Shown: positions 54,647-61,939 of the stretch, piece by piece | Layout of the letters: each line of letters begins with the position of its first letter | Numbering within the stretch: position 1 is the first letter of the stretch | NCBI GenBank assembly: GCA_030532305.1 | Contig: JAUNLJ010000006.1 | Coordinates: 1-64,000, forward strand | DNA: 64,000 nucleotides | Source of the DNA: Tissierellia bacterium | GTDB lineage: Bacteria > Bacillota > Clostridia > Tissierellales > Peptoniphilaceae | Direction: 5' to 3' | Made by a program: the position numbers and the translations under genes | The notes under the pieces: model-generated | Seen by the model: only the letters and a program-made list of their open reading frames with translations | Told to the model about the DNA's origin: nothing | Databases searched by the model: none

Positions 54647-55279
54647 TTACTTTACGCCCTTAACAGTAGAACGTACACGAACGAGACCCTTTTTAGGTCC
54701 AGGAACGGATCCCTTAATGAGTAAAAGGCCATTGTCCCCATCCACACGAACCACTTCTAGGTTGTGGGTGGTAACTCTTTCATGACCCATCCGGCCCATC
54801 ATTCTCTTTCCTTTGAGGACACGACCTGGATAAGCAGAAGCACTCATACCCCCTGCTGTCCGGTGGTGCTTAGAACCGTGAGAAACCCGGCCCTTGGAGA
54901 AACCGTGACGCTTAACCATACCTTGGGTTCCCTTCCCCTTGGAAGTTCCGGTTACATCCACCTTGTCCCCTGCTTCAAAGACCTCTACTGTTAGCTCATC
55001 GCCTACTTGGTAGTCTTCGCCTTCAGCTAAAGGGAATTCGCGCAGTAACTTTTTATATTCTACACCAGCCTTGTCGAAATGACCCTTGTCCGGTTTGTTG
55101 ACTCGTCTTTCCTTTACATAGCCAGTTCCAACTTGGATGGCGTCATAACCATCAATTTCTTTGGTTTTTCTTTGGACCACGACTTGAGGCTCTACTTGGA
55201 TTACAGTCACAGGAAGTGTACTGCCATCTTCGGTAAAGATTTGAGTCATGCCCACTTTCCTACCTAATGCATATTTCAT
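54647..55279 (-). CDS. rplC: 50S ribosomal protein L3
   Basis: A 210-residue early-assembly protein reaching the peptidyl-transferase centre: [40 protein letters not shown] and the W-finger region [20 protein letters not shown]. Confidence 0.97.
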   Translation of the reverse strand: MKYALGRKVGMTQIFTEDGSTLPVTVIQVEPQVVVQRKTKEIDGYDAIQVGTGYVKERRVNKPDKGHFDKAGVEYKKLLREFPLAEGEDYQVGDELTVEVFEAGDKVDVTGTSKGKGTQGMVKRHGFSKGRVSHGSKHHRTAGGMSASAYPGRVLKGKRMMGRMGHERVTTHNLEVVRVDGDNGLLLIKGSVPGPKKGLVRVRSTVKGVK

Positions 55280-55328
55280 ATTTACCTCCTATACAGCGGA
55301 TTGCCAGGCAATCTTATACGCCAATAAC

Positions 55329-55643
55329 TTACAGTTTAATCTCGATATCCACCCCAGCAGGTAGATTTAGCTTCATAAGCGCATCTACTGTCTTTTGGTT
55401 GGGGCCAATGATATCGATCAAACGCTTATGGGTTCTTTGTTCAAACTGTTCCCTTGAATCCTTATGCTTGTGAACAGAACGTAGGATAGTGACCACTTCC
55501 TTGCGAGTGGGTAGGGGAACTGGGCCAGAGACCTCAGCGCCACTTTCCTTGGCTGCATCCACAATACGGTGGGCAGAGTTATCCAAAATTTCATGGTCAT
55601 AAGCTTTCAAACGGATTCTGATTTTTTGTTTTGCGTTAGACAT
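55329..55643 (-). CDS. rpsJ: 30S ribosomal protein S10
   Basis: A 104-residue protein ([40 protein letters not shown]) that also acts in transcription antitermination as NusE. First gene of the S10-spc-alpha superoperon, with AGGAGG before its ATG and a structured leader of about 240 bases upstream. Confidence 0.98.
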   Translation of the reverse strand: MSNAKQKIRIRLKAYDHEILDNSAHRIVDAAKESGAEVSGPVPLPTRKEVVTILRSVHKHKDSREQFEQRTHKRLIDIIGPNQKTVDALMKLNLPAGVDIEIKL

Positions 55644-55885
55644 TACGTCCCTCCTATTTGCATTTTCCTCGGTTTAGTCGGGTAGAGTACTTAGACAACC
55701 CCTCCGGGTGTGTCATGGCCCCCTTAAAAAATAAAGGGCCTTCCCTCCATCGCCCAATTCCAGATTGGACATGCTCGGCAATAATTCCCTCGTTCACCGG
55801 CGGGCAAGCGGACTCATCCAGCCTGTCTTCGGCCGATGTCCTAAGCTACCTATTGCTTCTTCGCTCATGTCATCGATTTTTGCAC
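55644..55885 (-). promoter_or_regulatory. Structured 5' leader of the rpsJ superoperon
   Basis: A 240-base untranslated stretch with dense secondary structure on the minus strand: hairpins at 55694-55714 (GACA/TGTC ends), 55717-55740 (GGCCCTT with AAGGGGGCC), 55753-55768 (CCAAT/ATTGG), 55810-55841 (GGAC/GTCC ends), and an alternative long-range helix of 10 pairs between 55832-55841 and 55767-55779. No intrinsic terminator is seen inside it. It does not match a T-box or any riboswitch I know; an r-protein autoregulatory leader is the natural guess. Confidence 0.55.
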
Positions 55886-55891
55886 CAAGCT

Positions 55892-55920
55892 ATTATACAC
55901 AAAAACAAAGACCCGCGCAA
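55892..55920 (-). promoter_or_regulatory. Promoter P2 of ribosomal superoperon
   Basis: Minus-strand perfect -10 TATAAT (55897-55892), 17-base spacer, weak -35 TTGCGC (55920-55915). The -35 lies in the loop of the upstream terminator hairpin. Confidence 0.65.
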
Positions 55921-55927
55921 GGTCTTT
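55907..55927 (-). terminator. Terminator/attenuator between P1 and P2
   Basis: On the minus strand AAAGACC (55927-55921) pairs with GGTCTTT (55913-55907) around a 7-base loop and is followed by GTTTTTG. It would stop most transcripts begun at P1 after about 75 bases. Confidence 0.7.
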
Positions 55928-55929
55928 TT

Positions 55930-55941
55930 TTATGACTTCAT
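55930..55941 (-). other. Possible three-codon leader ORF (MKS)
   Basis: ATG AAG TCA TAA on the minus strand, 6 bases after GAGGTG. The binding site lies in the loop of a 9-bp hairpin and the ATG at its 3' arm, directly before the attenuator. Too short to trust as a gene alone. Confidence 0.3.
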
Positions 55942-55971
55942 GTAAAACACCTCTTGATGCAAGTTTTACAT
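55940..55971 (-). repeat. Nine-bp perfect inverted repeat in P1 leader
   Basis: ATGTAAAAC (55940-55948) and GTTTTACAT (55963-55971) with a 14-base loop; the loop carries the minus-strand AAGAGGT sequence. Forms a hairpin in the short P1 transcript just upstream of the attenuator. Confidence 0.7.
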
Positions 55972-55987
55972 AAACATTAACTGCTAT

Positions 55988-56016
55988 AGTATACCCCGAC
56001 CCAGGGCCTAAGTCAA
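55988..56016 (-). promoter_or_regulatory. Promoter P1 of ribosomal superoperon leader
   Basis: Minus-strand -35 TTGACT (56016-56011), 17-base spacer, -10 TATACT (55993-55988). Stronger than P2, but its transcript meets the attenuator at 55927-55907. Confidence 0.75.
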
Positions 56017-56232
56017 GGGAAATAAGCCACTTTGTCTAAAATTTTAAAAATTTTTTCTTCCCCCTTTTAAAAATTTCCCTCCAGAAAAAATAAGGCCCCT
56101 CTTTTTTTCTATCCCCCTTTTTAAACTCCCTCCTAAAGCCCTATATAATAGATAAATTTTTAAAAAAATACTTTTTTAAGGGCCTCTTTAAAAAAGGTGC
56201 CCTTTCTAAATTCCCCAGACTAGGCCCCTCCC

Positions 56233-56261
56233 TTTACAAGACCCCCTCCCTTGACTATAAT
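56233..56261 (+). promoter_or_regulatory. Promoter of murI
   Basis: -35 TTTACA (56233-56238), 17-base spacer, perfect -10 TATAAT (56256-56261), about 22 bases before the likely start of the murI leader. The -35 is part of CTTTACAAGA, also found at two neighbouring promoters. Confidence 0.75.
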
Positions 56262-56289
56262 GAAAGCATGTTAAGAAAGGAGCCCTAAG

Positions 56290-57072
56290 ATGAAACAGCC
56301 CATAGTCTTTTTTGATTCCGGTATGGGGGGAACCACCCTCCTAAGGGAGGCCCAGACCCTCTTTCCCCACGAAGACCTCTTCTATTATGGCGACACCGCC
56401 CATGTTCCCTATGGAAGTAAAAGCGAGAGCCAAATCCTAGACCTGGTGACCCAGGCCACAAAAAAAATCCAGCCCCTAGACCCCAAGGCCTTGGTCCTGG
56501 CCTGTAACACCGCCACCACCGTGGCCGCCAAAAGCCTCCGAGAGAGCCTAAGCTATCCCGTTATTGGCATGGAGCCTGCCATCAAACCCGCCCTCAAAAA
56601 AGAAGCCCAATCTGGTAAAAGGGTCCTTTTAATTGCCACCCAAATCACCTGCCAGGGGCAAAAGTTAAGAGACCAAAAGGCCCAGCACGACCCCAAGGGC
56701 CTCCTAGATATCTTACCCACCCCTGACCTAGTGGACCTGGCCGAGGTCTTAGATTTTAGCCAGGCCTCCCTAGAGGGGGTCCTCCATAAGATCAATGCCA
56801 GCTTCCCCCTAGAAAATTATTCTGGCCTGGTCCTAGGCTGTACCCACTTTATCTTTTTTAAGGAGGCCCTCAAAAAGAGCCTGCCCCAGGTCCACATCTA
56901 TGACGGCAACGCCGGCACCCTCCGGCAAGTCCAAAGAAAGATCCAGGGCCGGGAAAACCCACCCCACTACCAGGGCCAAACGACCCTTTACTTTTCTGCC
57001 CCCCTGTCTCCAGAAAAGATAGACTTTTTTAAGACCTACCTCCCCAAGGACTTTAACCTGGAAGAAGACTAA
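56290..57072 (+). CDS. murI: Glutamate racemase
   Basis: A 260-residue cofactor-independent racemase supplying D-glutamate for peptidoglycan. Both catalytic cysteines are present: C72 in LACNTATT and C184 in GCTHF; substrate motifs FFDSGMGG (7-14) and GDTAHVPYG are intact. AAAGGAG is 7 bases before the ATG. It transcribes away from the ribosomal operon and converges on the flavodiiron gene. Confidence 0.95.
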   Translation: MKQPIVFFDSGMGGTTLLREAQTLFPHEDLFYYGDTAHVPYGSKSESQILDLVTQATKKIQPLDPKALVLACNTATTVAAKSLRESLSYPVIGMEPAIKPALKKEAQSGKRVLLIATQITCQGQKLRDQKAQHDPKGLLDILPTPDLVDLAEVLDFSQASLEGVLHKINASFPLENYSGLVLGCTHFIFFKEALKKSLPQVHIYDGNAGTLRQVQRKIQGRENPPHYQGQTTLYFSAPLSPEKIDFFKTYLPKDFNLEED

Positions 57073-57097
57073 AAGCCAAGAAACGACCGGCTTTTCC

Positions 57098-57153
57098 CCT
57101 AAGCATAAAAAAGAGAACCTAGCCCAGGCCAGGTTCTCTTTTTTATGCTTAGG
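57098..57153. terminator. Long perfect bidirectional terminator between murI and flavodiiron gene
   Basis: Two 23-base arms (57098-57120 and 57131-57153) are perfect reverse complements around a 10-base loop; internal A6/T6 tracts give a U run in either direction. Ends both convergent units. Confidence 0.92.
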
Positions 57154-57160
57154 AAATTTA

Positions 57161-58378
57161 TTAGATTTCAGTTTTTTCTATTGATTCAATAAGGGCATCG
57201 GCCATCCGGTCTAGGTCACTGTCATCTGTATCCTTAAGGGATGAAGAGATGGAGACTTGTTCTCCAAGAACGTCTACAAGTTTGAGTTCTTCATCAATAA
57301 ATTCTTCCATCAGGCCACCAGAAGTGGGGGCCCAGGACCCATTTTCTAGGATACCCACGGTCCTATTTTGAACACTTAGAAGCTTCATTTCATGCAAGAA
57401 GTTATACATAACAGGGTAAATGTTCAAGTTGTAGGTCACAGAGGCTAGGACAATATGGCTTAGGCGGAAGGCTTCACTAATCAAGTAAGACACATGGGTG
57501 TTAGACACGTCAAAGACTTCCACATTGGTCATGCCTCTTTCGCATAGCTTAGAAGCTAGGGCTTGGGCCGCTTGCTCGGTGTTGCCATACATGGAGGCAT
57601 AGACAATCATAACCCCTTTTTCTTCAGGAACATACTTGGACCAGCGGTCGTATTTTTCAAGGAAGTAGCCTAGGTCTTCTCTCCAGATGGGTCCATGAAG
57701 GGGACAGATCACCTTAATATCAATGGTGGCTGCCTTGCCTAGAAGGTCTTGAACAAAGGGACCATACTTGCCTACAATGTTAGTGTAATACCTTCTGGCA
57801 TCGTCAATCCAGTCCCTATCAAAGTTGACTTCATCGGCAAAGAGCTTGCCGTCTAGGGCCCCAAAACTACCAAAGGCATCGGCTGAGAAGAGGACCCCAT
57901 TGGTGGCATCAAAGGTCACCATGGCTTCAGGCCAGTGGACCATGGGGGCTTCCACAAAGACTAGGTTATGCTTGCCCAGGCTTAAGCTGTCGCCTTCTTT
58001 AACTTCTAGACGTTTTTCCAGGTCAATATGGAAGCCAAATTGGCTCATCATCATAAAGGACCTTTCTGTAGAAACCACAATGGCTTCAGGATAACGAAGA
58101 AGAACTTCTTCAATACTGGCGGCGTGGTCAGGTTCCATATGGTTAATCACCAAGTAGTCTAGGTCCCTTCCATCTAGGACCCCCTTGATATTATCTAGAT
58201 ATTCCCTAGCCACACTCCAATCCACTGTATCAAAGACGGCTGTTTTTTCATCTAACAGGACATAGGAGTTATAGGAAACCCCCTTGGGAATGGGGTGAAT
58301 ATTTTCAAATAGTTCTAAACGGTGGTCATTTCCTCCCACCCAATAAAGATCGTCAACGACTTTTCTAACTGTAAACAT
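57161..58378 (-). CDS. Flavodiiron protein (A-type flavoprotein, FprA-like O2/NO reductase)
   Basis: A 405-residue protein: metallo-beta-lactamase-like diiron domain (1-250) and flavodoxin domain (255-400, FMN loop YASMYGNTEQ at 260-269). All seven metal ligands are visible: H80, E82, D84, H85, H148, D167 and H228. Such enzymes take electrons from rubredoxin and reduce O2 to water (or NO to N2O), protecting anaerobes. The ATG at 58378 is used since AAGGAGG precedes it; an upstream TTG falls inside that site. It follows the rubredoxin-bearing gene by 27 bases. Confidence 0.94.
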   Translation of the reverse strand: MFTVRKVVDDLYWVGGNDHRLELFENIHPIPKGVSYNSYVLLDEKTAVFDTVDWSVAREYLDNIKGVLDGRDLDYLVINHMEPDHAASIEEVLLRYPEAIVVSTERSFMMMSQFGFHIDLEKRLEVKEGDSLSLGKHNLVFVEAPMVHWPEAMVTFDATNGVLFSADAFGSFGALDGKLFADEVNFDRDWIDDARRYYTNIVGKYGPFVQDLLGKAATIDIKVICPLHGPIWREDLGYFLEKYDRWSKYVPEEKGVMIVYASMYGNTEQAAQALASKLCERGMTNVEVFDVSNTHVSYLISEAFRLSHIVLASVTYNLNIYPVMYNFLHEMKLLSVQNRTVGILENGSWAPTSGGLMEEFIDEELKLVDVLGEQVSISSSLKDTDDSDLDRMADALIESIEKTEI

Positions 58379-58405
58379 CTTTTCCTCCTTCAAGTCTAGC
58401 CCTTA

Positions 58406-60337
58406 TTAAAAGGTACGGTTTTCAGGGAATTCTACCTTGATGAAGGCCTCTTTATCTTCACCACATTTTGGACAAATCCATTCGTCAGGTAGTTGGTCGA
58501 AATAAGTGCCGGGTTCAATGTCGTTTTCATCGTCACCCTTTTCAGCGTCATATTCATAGCCACAACCTTGGCAAACATAAAGGTCATAGGATGGGGCCAT
58601 CTTCTTAGGCTTGGACCGTTTCATCTTAACCATTTCAGGAGCTGGGTCTTTTTCGCCAGTATTTAAGGCTTCAGATAGGAGGGGCATAATTTCAAACATG
58701 TCCCCAACAATCCCATAGTCACAGTTCTTGAAGATGGGGGCATTGGCTGCCTTGTTAATGGCTACAATAGTTGCGGCATCCTTGATCCCCTTCAAGTGTT
58801 GGCCTGCGCCAGAAATACCAAGGGCCATATAGAGGTTGCCACGGAAAGTTTGTCCACTCATCCCCACATAGCGTTCTAGGGGCATAAATTGTAGGGTTTC
58901 AGCCACAGGACGGGAACAGCCTAGGGCGGCACCTACGTTTTTAGCCAGGTCTTCGGCCATGGGCAGGTTGTCCTTGCTGCCAATTCCCTTCCCTACAGAA
59001 ACCACTCTTTCGGCCTCGTTAATGGGGGTGTCTATATCAATACCCACAGTAAAGTCATAGCCGTCCTTCTTTAAGGCCTCCACTAGGGCCTTTACATTGG
59101 CCTCGGCAGACCCTTCGTTAAAGATTTCCTTCTTCCGGTTCCCGGTAATGGGTTTTTTCTTCTTAGCCTTAACAGACCCCCCACTATCCTTGGCCATCTT
59201 ACCAATAATATTGGCTGCAATAACCACTCTTTGGATTTCGTTGGTTCCTTCATAGATGGTGGTAATCTTAGCATCCCTGTAGAAGCGTTCCACATCCATC
59301 CCCTTGAGGTAACCATTTCCACCATGGATTTGTAGGGCGTCATTGACCACTTCTAGGGCCACATCAGAGGCATACATCTTGGCCATGGCAGATTCCTTAC
59401 CATAGCGAAGGCCTGCTGTCTTCATTTCAGCTGCCTTATAAACTAGCATCCTAGCCGCTTCAATCTTGGTGTGCATGTCGGCTAACTTAAAGGAGATAAT
59501 TTGTTGGGCGGCAATGGGTTTATCAAACTGGACCCGATCCTTGGCATAGTCTAGGGCCGCTTCATAGGCTCCTTGGGCAATCCCTAGGGCTTGGGCAGCA
59601 ATCCCGATCCGGCCCCCGTCTAGGGTAGACATGGCTATGTTAAAGCCCTTGCCTTCAGGCCCCAAGAGGTTTTCCTTAGGTACCTTCACATTGTTAAAGA
59701 TAAGTTCTGCTGTAGAAGAAGACCGGATCCCTAACTTGTCATAGGGGTCCCCAAAACTAAAGCCTTCCCAGCCCTTTTCAACAATAAAGGCAGAAATACC
59801 ATGGGTCCCAATATCCGGTGTTGTTACAGCAAAAACCACATAATAGTCCGCCTTAGGGGCATTGGTAATAAAGATCTTATTCCCGTTAAGGATATAGTAG
59901 TCTCCCTCTAAAACAGCCGTTGTTTCTGTTCCACTGGCATCAGAGCCTGCGTTTTCTTCTGTTAAACCAAAGGCCCCGATCTTTTCCCCCTTGGCCAAGG
60001 GAACCAGGTACTTTTGCTTTTGCTCTTCAGTCCCATAGGCATCAATGGGGTAGGTCCCTAAAGAAGTATGGGCAGATAGGATAACCCCAATCCCACCATC
60101 CACTCTGGATAATTCTTCCACAGCAATGGCATAGGAAAGGGCATCTCCCCCAGCTCCACCATATTCTTCGGCATAAGGGATCCCCATAATCCCTAGATAT
60201 CTCATCTTTTCAACAATATCATCGGGAAACTCATTGTTTTGGTCTAGTTGAAAGGTGATGGGTTTGATTTCTTCTTCAGCAAACTCTCTGACTTTTTTAC
60301 GAAAGTCTTCGTGCTTTTCGGTTGGTTGATACAGCAT
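58406..60337 (-). CDS. Acyl-CoA dehydrogenase / ETF-alpha C-domain / rubredoxin fusion
   Basis: A 643-residue three-part protein. Residues 1-381 are an acyl-CoA dehydrogenase close to butyryl-CoA dehydrogenase, with catalytic E363 in [11 protein letters not shown] Lys-rich linker leads to the FAD-binding C-terminal domain of electron-transfer flavoprotein alpha at about 440-556 ([49 protein letters not shown]). Residues 585-640 are rubredoxin with C589, C592, C622 and C625. The chain could pass electrons acyl-CoA FAD, ETF FAD, Fe-Cys4. There is no etfB or full etfA nearby. Co-transcribed with the flavodiiron protein. Confidence 0.93.
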   Translation of the reverse strand: MLYQPTEKHEDFRKKVREFAEEEIKPITFQLDQNNEFPDDIVEKMRYLGIMGIPYAEEYGGAGGDALSYAIAVEELSRVDGGIGVILSAHTSLGTYPIDAYGTEEQKQKYLVPLAKGEKIGAFGLTEENAGSDASGTETTAVLEGDYYILNGNKIFITNAPKADYYVVFAVTTPDIGTHGISAFIVEKGWEGFSFGDPYDKLGIRSSSTAELIFNNVKVPKENLLGPEGKGFNIAMSTLDGGRIGIAAQALGIAQGAYEAALDYAKDRVQFDKPIAAQQIISFKLADMHTKIEAARMLVYKAAEMKTAGLRYGKESAMAKMYASDVALEVVNDALQIHGGNGYLKGMDVERFYRDAKITTIYEGTNEIQRVVIAANIIGKMAKDSGGSVKAKKKKPITGNRKKEIFNEGSAEANVKALVEALKKDGYDFTVGIDIDTPINEAERVVSVGKGIGSKDNLPMAEDLAKNVGAALGCSRPVAETLQFMPLERYVGMSGQTFRGNLYMALGISGAGQHLKGIKDAATIVAINKAANAPIFKNCDYGIVGDMFEIMPLLSEALNTGEKDPAPEMVKMKRSKPKKMAPSYDLYVCQGCGYEYDAEKGDDENDIEPGTYFDQLPDEWICPKCGEDKEAFIKVEFPENRTF

Positions 60338-60640
60338 TTATTTCTTCCTCCTTCTCCCTACCCCCTAAGCCAGGGATAGGTCTTTCTCGAGCCACACCTA
60401 AACTCCTTTTATATCCAAATGGACTCTTTTAGTGTAGTTTGATAATAACACTCCTTTTAAGTCTTGTAAAGGGTTTTCCTAAAAAATCTACATTTAGTTT
60501 TTTGCCCAAGGGGCCCCTTTACTCGGCCCTTTAAGGATGGTCCATAGGAAGGAAATAATCTTCTACCTGCTATTTACCCCTTTCCCCCTCCTTCATGCAA
60601 GAATTCTAAATAAAGACCCAAGAAAGAAAAAGACCCAAGA
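60338..60640. other. Gene-free interval upstream of dehydrogenase fusion
   Basis: About 300 bases without a gene. It contains the promoter at 60442-60470, a palindrome over its -10 (AGTGT ... ACACT, 60433-60454), and low-complexity purine-rich sequence toward 60600-60640. Confidence 0.6.
60442..60470 (-). promoter_or_regulatory. Promoter of dehydrogenase fusion-flavodiiron operon
   Basis: Minus-strand -35 TTTACA (60470-60465), 17-base spacer, -10 TATTAT (60447-60442). The -10 is framed by the inverted repeat AGTGT/ACACT, a possible operator. Leader about 95 bases. Confidence 0.75.
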
Positions 60641-60676
60641 AAAATAGACCCCGGCCCTTGAGCTGAGGTCTATTTT
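60641..60676 (-). terminator. Intrinsic terminator after Fur-family gene
   Basis: AAAATAGACC (60641-60650) pairs with GGTCTATTTT (60667-60676) around a 16-base loop containing a further pairing; T-rich on both strands. Confidence 0.82.
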
Positions 60677-60703
60677 TTTAGGTCTCTTCTTTTTAGGCGG
60701 CCC

Positions 60704-61105
60704 TTAACAGGCCCCACACCGTCCCTTAAAAACAACTTGGACATCCTCCAGCTGGGCCCCCTTAGGCAGGCCGGCAGCTTGGGGCAAGTTTTCCAAGTCT
60801 AGGTCATAAATCTTTTGACAGTCCCTACAATAGAAATAGCCCTGCCCCTCCTTACTGATGGCAAAGCGACTTTCCCGACCATCCACCTGGATAATCTGAA
60901 CCAACTTCTTTTCAGAAAATAGCTTCATAGTATTATAGATGGTGGTCTTAGATAGGGTTGGGATCTCTAACTTTAAATCTCTAAACAAACTTTCTGCTGT
61001 TGGGTGGTCCTCCCGTCTGGCCAGCTCTAAATAAAGCAACACCCTCTGACGAGAAGGCCGGACCCCCTTTTCCTTAAGTAAGCGATAAATATCAGGCAAC
61101 TCCAT
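60704..61105 (-). CDS. Fur/PerR-family regulator lacking the usual sensing histidines
   Basis: A 133-residue Fur-superfamily protein: winged helix (1-82, SRQRVLLYLELARREDHPTA, LSKTTIYNTMKLF) and dimer domain with the structural Cys4 zinc site complete (C93, C96, C130, C133). The sensing site is not: the segment normally rich in His before the first CXXC reads GQGYF (87-91), and the usual Asp after ESR is Ala; only H34 remains. It may respond to something other than Fe/peroxide, or act constitutively. Single-gene unit with a Fur-like palindrome on its own promoter. Confidence 0.85.
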   Translation of the reverse strand: MELPDIYRLLKEKGVRPSRQRVLLYLELARREDHPTAESLFRDLKLEIPTLSKTTIYNTMKLFSEKKLVQIIQVDGRESRFAISKEGQGYFYCRDCQKIYDLDLENLPQAAGLPKGAQLEDVQVVFKGRCGAC

Positions 61106-61161
61106 AATTTCTCCCCCTAAAATAAGTGGTATTCCCTTTTATTATATGCTATTTATCTATG

Positions 61162-61178
61162 TTATAAGTGAATTATAG
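61162..61178. promoter_or_regulatory. Candidate Fur/PerR-type operator
   Basis: TTATAAGTGAATTATAG: arms TTATAA and TTATAG around a short centre, close to the AT-rich PerR/Fur box pattern, and overlapping the -10 of the fur-like gene. Suggests autoregulation. Confidence 0.5.
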
Positions 61179-61200
61179 CATGTTCTAAAGATCTTGTAAA
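61172..61200 (-). promoter_or_regulatory. Promoter of Fur-family gene
   Basis: Minus-strand -35 TTTACA (61200-61195), 17-base spacer ending in TGC, perfect -10 TATAAT (61177-61172): a strong promoter with both a -35 and an extended -10. Confidence 0.85.
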
Positions 61201-61256
61201 GAGTTTAGAAGAATTATCCCACCTAAGTCTAGGCCCCATCCTTTAGACCTTTAAAG

Positions 61257-61295
61257 AAAAAAAGAGGGCGTCCAAGATAGACGCCCTCTTTTTTC
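61257..61295. terminator. Strong intrinsic terminator upstream of Fur-family gene
   Basis: AAAAAAAGAGGGCGTC (61257-61272) pairs with GACGCCCTCTTTTTTC (61280-61295) around 7 bases. On the minus strand it would end transcripts from the TRAP operon region. Confidence 0.88.
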
Positions 61296-61939
61296 TTACC
61301 CCTTCCATCCACTTAAGAACAATTTACAAACCATCCCCCACCTTAAAAGGGGGTCCTTCCATGGGTTTATAGGCTCCAAGCCTCTTGTGCGCTATCAAGA
61401 TAAACCCTTCTATACATTGACTATGACAAGTTTAAAGTTGCTAAAGAGGTAGGACCCTTCTTTTTTGGCTTAGGTGGTTATAAACTATTTCTTAATTCTC
61501 CCCTTATCCAAGCCCTTCCTAAAGACCCCCGGTTTTGTACCCATCTAAGGGGGAGTTTTGCCTTTTTAAGGAGGCCTATCTAGGTCGGGCTTTTTTGCTA
61601 GGGTTTAATAAGATAAGAATGAACAAGACTGCCGTTACTTATCTAGGTCTACATTTATTTAAGAGGAACTTACTATCTTCTTATCTATTAAACCCTGGCT
61701 TCCTTCCTTGGTTTGGGTCTAGAAATTTATGTCTATCCACTCTGCTAGGTTGGTGGCAGGACCCATCTCTAGACCCATACTTTCTACCATTTTAAATAAT
61801 CTTTTATCTTGCTCAGGCTTTAAGTCTAGGCCCTTATTCATCCTTCACATCTTACCTAATTTCTATCCCTCCATAAAATTCGTCTTCTTATTAGAAGGAA
61901 TCATTAACAGGTCTTAATGTCCTAAGAGATTTGGAGTGT
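61296..61939. other. Gene-poor 640-base stretch, possible decayed coding sequence
   Basis: No convincing gene. The plus strand has an 86-codon frame (61535-61795) and a frame of roughly 58 codons without a good start ending near 61580; the minus strand has a 40-codon frame beginning MNKGLDLKPEQDKRLFKMVE. None has a clear ribosome-binding site or a family I know. It may be the 3' untranslated part of the TRAP operon or a gene remnant. Confidence 0.4.

Noticed and set aside
55644..55885. T-box riboswitch ahead of rpsJ
   Set aside because: No T-box sequence (TGGnACCGCG), no specifier loop and no matching terminator/antiterminator pair.
61535..61795. Plus-strand frame of 86 codons as a gene
   Set aside because: No ribosome-binding site, unusual Leu/Phe/Pro-rich composition and no family; kept only as part of the gene-poor interval.
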